Shown piece by piece: positions 12,207 through 22,793 of a stretch of DNA of 64,000 nucleotides. The notes beneath the pieces were generated by a model, which had not been told where the DNA came from, did not search any database, and saw nothing but the letters and a program-made list of their open reading frames with translations. How positions within the stretch are numbered: the first letter of the stretch is position 1; each line of letters opens with the position of its first letter. The stretch lies in contig OX485808.1 of NCBI GenBank assembly GCA_950295325.1, forward strand, positions 2,854,501 through 2,918,500, written 5' to 3'. Source of the DNA: Polytrichum commune. Its lineage: Eukaryota > Streptophyta > Polytrichopsida > Polytrichales > Polytrichaceae. A program made the translations under genes and the position numbers.

Positions 12207-12660
12207 GCTCCAATGTTTTGCTTCCCAACAACACTCCTCACGCATTAACAAGCAGGTCTTCGTCTTACTCCCCACAAATGCATCTCCGTCTTTTAATTTT
12301 CAATCATTCCACAACATGCATAACCTCACAGCACAGCAACGTCGTTGCATCTCCTACGTTCCCAAGCCTTAGCGATGTGCGCATGTTGAAATCTTCGTCG
12401 TCCTCCGCCTCAAATCTCAGTTCTTAAATCTTCTTCTTTAACCGCACAACACAGCAACTTCAGCTGCTTCCAATGTTCTCCTTCCCAACAACACTCCTCG
12501 CGCATTAAGAAGATCTTCTTCGTCTTGCTGCGCCACAAATCTCGAACCACATCAAACCTCAGCTGCTTCCAATGTTCTCCTTCCCAACAACACTCCTCGC
12601 GCATTAAGAAGATCTTCTTCGTCTTGCTGCGCCAGAAATCTCGAACCACATCAAACCTCC
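12207..12660. repeat. Local tandem duplications
   Basis: A unit of about 98 bp containing 'ccaatgttctccttccc' and 'cgcgcattaagaagatc' occurs twice head to tail at about 12462-12655. A diverged third copy starts at about 12207. A second, older duplication with a period of about 235 bp links 12045-12150 to 12280-12390 (both contain 'catctccgtctt' and 'cccaagcctt'). No product recognised. Confidence 0.65.
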
Positions 12661-13099
12661 TCTGCGGAGTGGCTATGGCTATTGGCTATGGCGGGAGTGG
12701 TGGTGGAGGTGAAGAAGTCGGTTTGGTGAAAAGGATCGTGGTTGCTTGAGTCCGTGTCCACACGTTTATGGGCGGCCTAGGGAGACCCGGATTTGGGCGG
12801 GCATGTTGGGTTACCGATTGCACGTCTCCCACAAGACCCACGCTGGCCAAAGTGTCTGTACTCACTCGAGATTCCCGCTGCTTGGATTAGTGGACGGGGT
12901 TCAAGAGACTCACGGTCAGAAGCCTGGAATATTTGAATAGGATAATGGTTCATGCCTTGCGTTAGGGAATGAGCAACACGTGGACTGTAACTGTGAACCA
13001 TTCTTGGGTTTCCCTCCCTGCAGCTCGCCTGGCAGGCTAACCAGAGCGTCTTTATTTAGGTTTCTCGAACCTTCGGAAGACATCTAGAGAACTTGCGGC

Positions 13100-14062
13100 C
13101 AGTGTGTATGTTTGACAAATTTCATGTGACGTTCAACCCCAAATCCAAAGTGTCACGTGACGTCTTCAAAAACAAAAATGAATGTCAATTGACATCTACA
13201 TTTTATTTCAAAATGTCACCTCGATTTTTGGCTTACACAATATTTTAGAAAACTAATATTTTGAATAATAATAAAAAAACTTGATTTGTAACCAAAAAAT
13301 ATATATATCAATCGAGCGTAAGTATCCTTCGGTCTCGCATGTTTTTCCAAATGTTTCCAGAGAGGCAGGGGAAGTGGAAAGCAACCACACAATCACAACT
13401 TCATAATTACACGTTAATTATCCCAACAGAACAATTCACTCTGGAACAAAGTGCACTACAATCAATCCTAACCAAAAGCATGCGTTGATCTTCGTGCCAC
13501 TTCTCCGTCATTTTTGCAATAAGAAGCCTCTCCAGCTCCAAGAAAGCTTAAAGGGATTCAAATGCTTTCAACAAGGGAGCTTTGCGATTCAAAGGGAATT
13601 GCTCAAAACAACTTTGGTTGAAAGCAAGAAAAACTCACATTGGTTGGAATCAAGAAAAAACTCATATGGAGTGGAGGATGTGCAAGCACCACAGTGATAC
13701 AAACATTTGCCTTGCCATGTTCCTAGTTAGTCTCGCTCTCCGATCACCGGCTTAGCTCCCGGTTACAAAGGAAATTGCAAGAGCAAAGTTGAACTTAAGT
13801 ATTGGAGTGAGTGTAGGAAGTTCTCCTACTATTATGGGTTATGTTTTCCGGATACTTGAGCTGCACTTTATAGTACTCAAGTAATACGTGTCATTTTCAA
13901 TTTCTAGTGTGTCAATTGACGTGTGGTTTTTTTCTTCAAAAGTCACAGTACGTGTCAATTTCTAGATTGTGCATGTCAATTGACGTGCATTTTTTTTTTT
14001 GTGCAAGTTTTTGCGTGTCAAAAGAGAAAAACTTGCAAAAACTTTGTCAAACATATACACTG
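13100..14062. mobile_element. Non-autonomous hAT element (963 bp) with 8-bp TSD
   Basis: The terminal inverted repeat begins CAGTGTGTATGTTTGACAAA at the left end and CAGTGTATATGTTTGACAAA on the opposite strand at the right end (one mismatch in 20). The element is flanked by a perfect 8-bp direct repeat, CTTGCGGC, at 13092-13099 and 14063-14070. A CAGTG start and an 8-bp duplication are diagnostic of hAT transposons. Subterminal regions on both sides carry several TGTCAATTGAC or TGTCACGTGAC palindromes, plausible transposase-binding sites. No transposase is encoded. Confidence 0.92.
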
Positions 14063-14104
14063 CTTGCGGCTTCCTGCTCGGTTGAGGCCTTCTTTGGGCA
14101 ACTA

Positions 14105-14494
14105 CACTAAATAGGCTATTTAGTGTCAGATGGCGTTCAATGTCACTATGGTATCGTTCCGGATGACACTTCTTACAAGTAAGTTTATCGATCCTGTCAT
14201 GGATGAGTTCGTCCATCGCCCAAAATCCTACCTCCTCTTGTCACCAACCTGTGATGAGATGTTGTCGTGGATGATTGAAATTTGGATGACAGATCACTTG
14301 GTAAGTGAAAGTAATTGCAACACCGTAAATCTATTACCCCCCCCCCCCCCGGCCAAGAAAAAAATAAATTACAAAGGAATTACAAGGAATGACAAATGAT
14401 GTTGGGTTAACATTTAGTGTGGGTGACACTAAACCGAGGTTTACAATTAGTATTGAGCAAGACAATCAAAATCGGTGACACTAAATATCACCTC
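14105..14494 (+). mobile_element. MITE family A copy
   Basis: Left end TA then CACTAAATAGGCTATTTAGTG. The right end is a degenerate CACTAAATATCAC. The interior matches the copies at 36768-37137 and 724-1095 over nearly the whole length, including 'ggatgagttcgtccatc', 'gtggatgattgaaattt' and 'acaattagtattgagcaagac'. A run of 14 C lies at about 14337-14350. No coding capacity. Confidence 0.85.
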
Positions 14495-15175
14495 TAACTT
14501 ACAAACGTTTTTATAATTGGATTTGTCAAAAAAAATAAAAATTTAGGTCTTAACCTACGGTTGTTGAAATTGAGGTCGCATTTTATGGGCAGGTTTGAGG
14601 GAAATCGGGTGTGGGAAGTTAGGGGTTGAACCAACCCCACCAAATGCTTGGGCGCAACTTCAACTTATTTGATTTTTTGAGTTTAGCTTTATAGTATGTA
14701 GTGTGACTTACTACATGGGTTTATGGAATGCTCTAACTTTCGCTAAGAATGTAAGTTGTCATGAAGGAAAGTCCATGCATTTAATCTTTTTTGGTAAAAC
14801 ATAAAATCCATAATCAGGAGTTATGGCCTTGTGAATTTCCAAATAATTGCACTCTATATCATAAACAATGTACCATTCAACTTATAATGTGTAGGTTGTA
14901 TGTTGTACATATACCTTTAGAAATATCTTAGTTTCACAAAACATATCAGGATGTTTAAACTGGTTGAGAATAATGAGATTCGAGTGCTTGTAGGATTTTC
15001 TTCATAGGAGCTTCATGCTCAACAGATTCAAAGATTCAAATTCAATCATTAGTGTTGAATGAAATTTTTATTTTTGTTTTTTGTCTCTCTCTCTATATAT
15101 ATATTTTCATAATGTTTAAATTTAGTTGCGGAATAATGTAGTCACCAAGTTGGTGTTTAACGTTGGCCATCATTA
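14495..15175. other. Non-coding stretch
   Basis: No gene seen. A CT/TA microsatellite lies at about 15085-15107. Confidence 0.4.
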
Positions 15176-15391
15176 CACCATTTATGGCATTTAGTGTCAC
15201 TTACTAGCCAAAGTTACACATTGCTATAATATTTTATTATTAATGCAAACATTTACCAAGTAAAAAATGTTAATGCTTGATAGTGTCCAAACAACCAATT
15301 TGGCCCTTGTTGGTAAAACATGAGATCTATAGTAAAAATTTATAGCACAATGTAACTACAAAAAGTAAGTGACTAAATGCCATACATGGTG
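15176..15391. mobile_element. MITE family B copy (216 bp)
   Basis: The inverted termini begin CACCATTTATGGCATTTAGT (left) and CACCATGTATGGCATTTAGT (right, opposite strand), followed by the family signature CACTTACT. TA flanks both ends. Length and interior agree with the copies at 16427-16644 and 22576-22793. A further right-end fragment of the family lies at about 15440-15475. Confidence 0.88.
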
Positions 15392-16426
15392 TAGTGAGAT
15401 ACATAATAAAAAAGTTATAGCACAACAAACTCCAAATAGTAAGTGACATCAAATACCATAAGTGATGTCGTTTTCATGCCTGTTTTTGTCCTAAAGTGCA
15501 CTCTTGGTTGATAGTAATGTGAAGTGCATATACTTTTTTGAGCACCAAAGAGCTCAAGTGTTGAAGTCATCTTTATCATGTGCCCCACTTAGTGTCACTG
15601 CATTGTCAAGTTTAACACCACGTGCGATTGAAAATAAAATTCATTTCTTACATAAAGCATCACCAAAATGAGTCCAAACTTTATCAACCTTTTTTCATGA
15701 CTAGATATACATAGTATCTATTACATAGGTAAAAAATGATATCCAAATTTGATGATTTGTTTTTCTAAATAAAGCATACCGTTTCTAACTAGAATGACGC
15801 ACAATTGAACTAAAACAATTACTACAAAAATGAAGATGACTAGAAAATTCAAGAAAATGTACAAAAGATATTATCAATGATTGAGTATATGTATGTGAGA
15901 AGATCAAAAAATTTAAAATTCTCTATGGCATTGAATATAGGGTAGCAAAGTTTTATCGCACGTGGTTATGAAATGTACGGGGGGTGTGATCGCCCCAATA
16001 TCCTCAAGGATGATGCTCTCATAAGCAAAGTCAATTTGGATGATGGATTTATTCTCATGTTTGCCCAATTTGACTTTCCACATGACATGATTGTCATTAC
16101 ATTTATTAGTCCTACTAGTGTGGGTGGAAATTCAGTGTAGGCCACATTGATTTTCTATTGAAGGTGACATTACCATGGGGTCAAGACCTTACATAAAGTA
16201 AAAGTCACCTCAGGGATTGTTCACACTTATGGGTAAGTCCTATTGTGATTGCTAGATTTACCAATCTTGATGATAAAATAACCTAACTTTAAGTTAACCT
16301 AAATGACATTCACACTTATAGGCAACTTTACCAAAGATGTTGCCTATGTAGAGAGGGTTACTACTTCCATTCACACATGGTCATCACTAAACTCACCATA
16401 TTTGCCAACATGTCATGTGATGACTA
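15392..16426. other. Non-coding stretch
   Basis: No gene seen apart from a MITE-B right-end fragment at about 15440-15475. Confidence 0.4.
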
Positions 16427-16644
16427 TAATGAATATGCTATTTAGTTTCACTATATTATTTGGAATTACTCAATGCTATAACTATTTACTTTATGTTTCA
16501 AATTCTACCAACAAATGTCAAATTGGTTGTTTGGACATTATAGAACATTAACACCTTTACTTGGTAAGAAATGACATCAATAGTAGTATGATATAGCATT
16601 GCATAATTTCAAATAGTAAGTGATACTAGATTTCATATTTAGTG
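16427..16644. mobile_element. MITE family B copy (218 bp)
   Basis: The right terminus is well preserved (on the opposite strand CACTAAATATGAAATCTAGT then ATCACTTACTATTTG). The left terminus is decayed (ATTTAGTTTCACTATATTATTTGG). TA lies outside both ends. The interior shares 'gttggtaaaa/ttggtaag' type landmarks and overall length with the other B copies. Confidence 0.75.
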
Positions 16645-17500
16645 TAGTAATTCAATAGTCACTACCATTGTCTTTAAATTTAGCTAACCATTCTCGTACG
16701 CATGTAATAAGATACCACCCAAGTGAGACGCTAATCGTGTTGGTAGGTTAGACATGTGAAGTAACTGAACCCAATGATGGTAACTTAATGTATGAGGCAA
16801 GTTAACAATCCACCAAGTGTGCATATAGTTATAAATAACCATGTCGTAAGAGAAGATACCCACGGTTGTGAACCATGCCTTACATCAATAGTAGCATAGA
16901 AACAAATAACCACCCACATTGATTTTTTATAATAAAATTATTGTCGCCCACTCTATTTTGTATAATATTAATTATTATTGTCACCCACGCTATTTTTTAT
17001 AAAATAATTATTGTGCCCCATGCATAATTTTCTATTAGAAATTTAGCGTGGTTTGAGAATCAATGTGGCCCACATGAATTCTCATTATAAGGATTACAGA
17101 GGGCTCTAGAAAACTAGTGTGGCCCATAGTAATAGGATTATTTAGTTACTTTTGCGTTTATTAGTCTAACTTGTATGCTTGAAAAGTGCTAATCTATGCA
17201 CACATAAGGGAGCAACATCTTCCAGGGAGCTTCTCCTTTGTATTAATGCAAGCATAAGTTTGCACTTAAACCATGTGGATTTAAGTTGAAATACATCAAC
17301 TGGATTTATTCACTTCCATTCAACAACATTGTTCTTTGTTTGACCTAGTCCAAAATTATGCTTTAAGAAGTTGCAAACCTAAAAGGAAATTAAACAAGAT
17401 GTGGGCCGATTTCAGCCTTTTGGCCAATCACAAGTGAGGATTTCAAGCTTCTTACACAACGAATTGGCCTTGCCTCTAGGTGTAAATCGGCCCTAAGTAC
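16645..17500. other. Non-coding stretch before the hAT element
   Basis: No gene seen. Two or three imperfect repeats of 'attattgtc(g/a)cccac' occur at 16930-17010. The last eight bases (CTAAGTAC, 17493-17500) are the target-site duplication of the adjoining hAT element. Confidence 0.5.
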
Positions 17501-18170
17501 CAGAGCCCTACATTGGGTGCCCATACCCATGCCTATGCCCATGCCCGCCCATGCCCGTGGGTTTTGGGTGGGCATGGGTGCGATATTAATGTTCATGGGT
17601 GGGCATGGGTGGGCATGTCTGCAATATTATTGTTCATGGGTGGGCATGGGTTTGATATTATAATGGGTGGGCATGGGTGATCATGAGATCATTGCAGCGG
17701 TGAGCTTAGCATTGCCAATGAATCGGGATACCACTACTAAATTCAATATTCTCTTGTGGTGGAAGCTGAAAGGAGCCCCCACATTCCCCATCATGTCGCG
17801 CGTGGCGCGTTTGGTTTTGTGCATCCTTGCATCTAACTCCAAATCGGAGTCAAACTTCTCGGATGCAGGGAATACGCTAACCAAGAAGCGCTCCGAGCTC
17901 AAGCCAGCGATAGTGAACGACCTTTTATTTGTCCGATCCAACCAAGACTTGGTGTAGGCGGGTAATGCACATTACACAATTTTTGAATACATGGGCGCCA
18001 TTTGAATAGCATGGGTGGGCATGGGTGGGCACATGTCACGCTATGTGTGGGCATGGGTGGGCATGGGTGCACACATGTCATGCTATGGGTGGGCATGGGT
18101 GGGCATAGGTCGCTGCTAATGGGCATGGTCTGGGTATGGGTGCAATTTAAAAGGAAAATGTTGGGCTCTG
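17501..18170 (+). mobile_element. Internally deleted hAT transposon (670 bp)
   Basis: The inverted termini start CAGAGCCCTACATT (left) and CAGAGCCCAACATT (right, opposite strand). A perfect 8-bp direct repeat, CTAAGTAC, flanks the element at 17493-17500 and 18171-18178. Both flanks of the interior contain many GGGTGGGCATGGG motifs in either orientation (17518-17690 and 18005-18140), a typical hAT subterminal repeat arrangement. The middle preserves the C-terminal end of the transposase gene, so this is a deletion derivative of an autonomous element. Confidence 0.95.
17667..17957 (+). pseudogene. hAT transposase C-terminal (dimerisation) fragment
   Basis: A 96-codon frame carries the hAT dimerisation domain: LLWWKLKGAPTFPIMSRVA, then SKSESNFSDAG, then LTKKRSELKPAIVNDLLFVR. 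In complete hAT transposases this domain closes the protein and mediates multimerisation. The N-terminal BED finger and RNase-H catalytic core are absent, so it cannot transpose alone. The displayed start is arbitrary. The fragment sits centrally within the hAT termini at 17501-18170. Confidence 0.93.
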
Positions 18171-19379
18171 CTAAGTACACACTTCCCACTAGTCCTCGCA
18201 GATTGCACAAAGATTGCCGGGTGTATACTAATGTTCATCAAGTTTCTCAAACACCATGCAATGAAGAACAATATGAAGTAACCCTATATATGGATGCCAT
18301 GCACTTCAGAGCAGTATCAAAACTACAACCGTTGTCCAACGTTAATATTTTCTTTTAAATATGGGCCATTAGTTTGGACAGAAGAAATGAGTCTTCTTAA
18401 TAATCGTGCACTAGAGCGTTGTGGAAAGGAATAAGCAACCAAGCCTTGATCATTTAGGCAACTTCAGTCTTCAAAGAAACCTCGCCACAAGTGCTAGTAC
18501 ATATTCAAGGGTCGTATTCCAGGGTTCTTCTATTACCTACTTGATGCCATGCTCCATATCTTGCATTTGCAAGTAGGAAATTAACTTGACAAATGCTTCT
18601 ATGATTGACTTTATGCATGATGCTCCCATCAACTTTTACTGCATTTGTGTTCATCATATCTTCTCTAATTGTAATTATCTTACAGTGTTAAAACTTTGAA
18701 ATTGTTAAAAATAACAAACAAAATTCCAAATATATGTCAACTGGATATCAATCCTAACCTAAAATGTGGCATCTCATTTGGAAATACATTGATTCTTTTA
18801 GGCATGGTCCATATTTTACTAGCTTCTAGACATATGCTTTGGAAGAAATGACTTGTAATGCTGCACACTTTGTGGTAAATTTTAATTACATTTGTGTTCA
18901 CCAAACCAACAATACCATCATCTACTAACTCTGCCCATTAATTGTTTTTCCCCATATATGAATGAACAAGGTACCATTATGTCGGCTACAAAAACTTTCA
19001 TATTCCTTTTCTGTTATTTGGATGATGATATTTTTGGTTGTTGTTTTAAAATTAGATTTAAAATAACATGGTTTACAAGGACTAATGCATGCATGAACAA
19101 TTCCACATTGTTGTAACATAACATGATTATGCTAAGTGACCAAGTTCGTTGGGTCGGGAATGTGTCATGTAAGGTGTTAGAATGGTACCTTGTGGATGTT
19201 TGTTTGCACATACATTCAACCATAGTAGATAATTGAGATTTGGGTGGAGCTATATCACTCAATATTAATGGGATGGAGCAGTTTATAGTTGCTAAATATT
19301 GTTATGAAATGCATGAACAACTTCATACAGAGTTGATGTCATTGTAATATGATTGTGCAAAGATTGGTGTATTTTCCGA
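18171..19379. other. Non-coding stretch
   Basis: No gene or bounded element recognised between the hAT element and the CACTA transposase remnant; the latter's 5' part may extend into 19.2-19.4 kb. Confidence 0.35.
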
Positions 19380-22060
19380 TCATCCCTCATTTGCAAGCCT
19401 TGTTTAGGAGCCCTACATTGTCAAAGTTGATGTTTAGCACAAGCGTAATAAATATGCGGATGGATATATGAATGGATATATGAATGGCCCACAAGACGGT
19501 ACAACTTGGAGGCATGTTAATGATACATTCCCAGATTTTGGCGATGACCCTAGGCATGTGAGACTATGGATTTCAATGGATTGAGTCAATCTATACAACT
19601 AGTTCAATCGGTTCATTCAACATGGCCAATCATAGTTGTCATTCACAACTTGCCACAGTGGCTATCTATAAAGAAATGTACACATCATGTTATCTACAAT
19701 AGTGCATGGTGTGTGAAAACTAAACTAACAATTTTCAATTTATAGTGAGTAGTAATAATCTATATACCCACTTGATTGTCCCTAATAATTATGGCAAGTG
19801 TTCAAATTTGTTGTGTTTTTTCTTGCAAGTCCCAGGTAAGTGCCTAACATGGACATAATATCTTCAACCTCTTATTGGCGAGTTGAATGAACTTTGCGAA
19901 GGTGTGCCATACACATATGATGTCAACACAAAGACTCACTTTAGGATGAGAGGCATTTGCCTTTGGACTATGACCGATTTTTGAGGTACATAAGGCTTAA
20001 ACCCAATACGGTATGGCACATACCATTTATTCATCTACATGGTTGTGTTCCAATCTATATTTAGCACATTCTCTATAAGCCTCCACTATCATTTCTTCAT
20101 GGGAAGAAACTTAGCAAATAGGAAGACATTGATGTTGGTACAAATAATGAATATTGTTGGTATGAATAGTAAGAATATTGTGATTAGTGTCGGTATTTTC
20201 ATTCATGACACTACTATAGTGCTACTATGAATAGTATTCTCATTAAATAATACCGAGATGAACAATGTGACCTATAAATAGTGTCATGCATAATAGTGGC
20301 TACTCCGAATAGTGTCTTGAGTATAACTCTACCCAAATTGTCGCATTGAAGCCTGAATGTATGAATAATAATAATAATAAATATGAAGTTGTTCGAGGAC
20401 CCCGTAGAATACAATTGACATAATCTAGGATGATGAAAACGACCCGCATGGCTAAATTATAATGTTATGCAAGTATATATTACTCTATACACTTGTTTTA
20501 TTTGAGCTAGTTGTGATGTCTATGTTGTTAATTTTAACCTCTGCATAGTTGACGGAATGCACTTTTCGTATGTGAATGTGGATGTGGACGGAACACTTAA
20601 CTTTTGCCCTATAAGTAGCATCTTTTGTTTCATAAAAGGGAACATACTTTTAGAGTTTTTTTTTTGTAGTCCATAGCCGACTGGCTAAGGTTCAACCCTA
20701 AACTGTAAATTAACTGATTCACCGTATGTGTCCTATAAATCAACGTAGCTGACAAAAATGATACCATACTCTTTGTGAAACACATCACGACCTAATGCAG
20801 AGAAGAGTTACACATCATGTATCCACATAAGAGGGTTTTCCACAATATAATTTTATACAATAAACATTAAGTATTTGGTGTATTATGGTTTAGGGTTTAG
20901 GGTCACATTGTATGGGAAAAAAATGACTTGCATTATGAGTCGGTTAGCATATATTTGGGTAATGAATGAGTTACAGGGTTGGGTTGGCCAGTCTTTCGAT
21001 ACATTCTTGTATTCAAACCTTCTCACCGCAAGCTTGAAATTCGACGAAATGGTGGCTTCTATTGAAATAGAGAAAGTGCATCATTTTAATCATGTCATAC
21101 TTTGATATCCTTATAATGAAGGCCATGGCAAGAATAGGTTCCATATATAGTTGGAGACACAACAATAACGTTAATCGATTATTAGTCATCAAGAAGACTA
21201 GAATTTTGAGGTTGAGGGGGTCAATGGGATAGTGTGCAAGAGTGTGATTCCTAGAGCTTTAGTCTTAACAAACTGTAGGATTAAAATTACCATATTTTCA
21301 TTAATGTATGTTTGACAGTAGTTTCATGTAACGATTTTGGGTTGGGTAATGACAATCTGCAAGATTAGGGGTTTGTTCAGGGTTACCATGCAAGGAATAA
21401 TGGCATGCCCAATTTGTGGACCTAACCTTGTTAGTCATCACACAATAAAAAAAAAAACAATGTATCCATTTTGGGACAATTTTTGCCAAAGAAGCACAAA
21501 TATCGCATCCCTAGGTATGCGTGTAGATTTGACAAGTAAAGGTGTAGGCTACCTACATCAAGGCATCCAAGTGGCCAAGACATGATACGAGGGTGGAATA
21601 ATGTACGGGTTGGCAACATGCCAACTAAAAAAGCTGAAATGAAACAATTACCAATATTTTGTACACTCTTATATTGGAAGTTGCGTAATTATATCTTTTG
21701 ACTTGAATTGGTTGTGACAAAACTTAGAAAGTAATTTATACCGGTTCATTAATCATGTGGCGAAACTGAAGGTTATTGCTCAAGTATGTCCATAACATAA
21801 TATCCATGAGATGATGTAGGACTTATTGTGTTACCATTTGTTGGACCCTATGCATATCAAAAAGAACATATGCAAGACATTCATGAAGATATTTTCGAAC
21901 ACAAAGGGGACTAGAGAAGACAAATTGTTGGTGCGCGAAGAGATGAAAGCTCAAAACCAACACCCCCTCCATTGGCCACACGATAACAACAAATTTAGAA
22001 TGGCCAGCTAGGTATGGAAAAAGTTGAGTTGCAAAAAGGGTTGGGTATAATTTCAACTAT
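19380..22060 (+). pseudogene. CACTA (En/Spm) tnp2-type transposase, broken
   Basis: Several pieces of the plant Transposase_21 (tnp2) family appear in the correct order in changing frames with stops. Near 19380 reads IPHLQALFRS; 19490-19570 reads GPQDGTTWRHVNDTFPDFGD then DPRHVRLW; 19850-19985 reads YLQPLIGELNELCEGV then FRMRGICLWTMTDF; 21390-21440 reads GIMACPICGPNLVSHH; about 21480-21515 reads FLPKKHKYR; 21838-21940 reads LDPMHIKKNICKTFMK. In intact family members WTxxDF and the ACPxC motif are close together, so about 1.35 kb at roughly 19990-21340 looks inserted, and a shorter insertion lies before 21826. No intact frame or CACTA termini were identified. Confidence 0.82.
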
Positions 22061-22575
22061 TAGAACCTCCACAAATTATGTTTCGAATCTTTCCAAAAGA
22101 GTGAGAGTCATGGAGTGATTTAGAAACTCCATACTATGTAATTTAATTTAATTCAACAACAAAATATGCATTGTCCCTAATCTTGTTTTCCTTCTAATAC
22201 ATCAATGAGATAGAACATTATCAATTTATATGAAAGCTTCAAATAACAAATTATAAAATTTCCTATATACAATTTTTTTTTTAAACCACACACACTAAAT
22301 GTAACAATTAATTTTTCTTTAGGAAATACTTGCAACGAATAGAAATGCAACCACTTTTGGGCCTCTAGGATATTTTAAGAGTGTAATCTTTAAAATAAAT
22401 AACCAAATATATCCCACACTAATCCTATCCACACTACCAATGTTTGAGGATGAAATCCTCGATGCTCGTCAAATGGACACCAATTTATGTACCAATTTGA
22501 ATTTACCTAGTGGGACAATTATATTGACTAAAATTATATTGTCCAAATTGATCATGAGCCCGGCATACATTGGTA

Positions 22576-22793
22576 CACCAAATATGATATTTAGTGTGAC
22601 TTACTATTTGGATTTACACGGTGCTATATCCCTTTACTATTGATATAAAGTTTTTATCAAGTTAAGTTGTCAATGCTCTATAATGTGCAAACTACCAATT
22701 TTACATTTGTTGGTAAAATATGAGATGTACATCAAGTAGATATAGCATTGTGTAATTCCAAATAGTAAGTCACACTAAATATCATATTTAGTG
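22576..22793. mobile_element. MITE family B copy, best preserved (218 bp)
   Basis: The termini are about 40-bp near-perfect inverted repeats starting CACCAAATATGATATTTAGT (left) and CACTAAATATGATATTTAGT (right, opposite strand), both continuing GTGACTTACTATTTGGA. TA dinucleotides flank both ends. It has no coding capacity. Confidence 0.92.
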
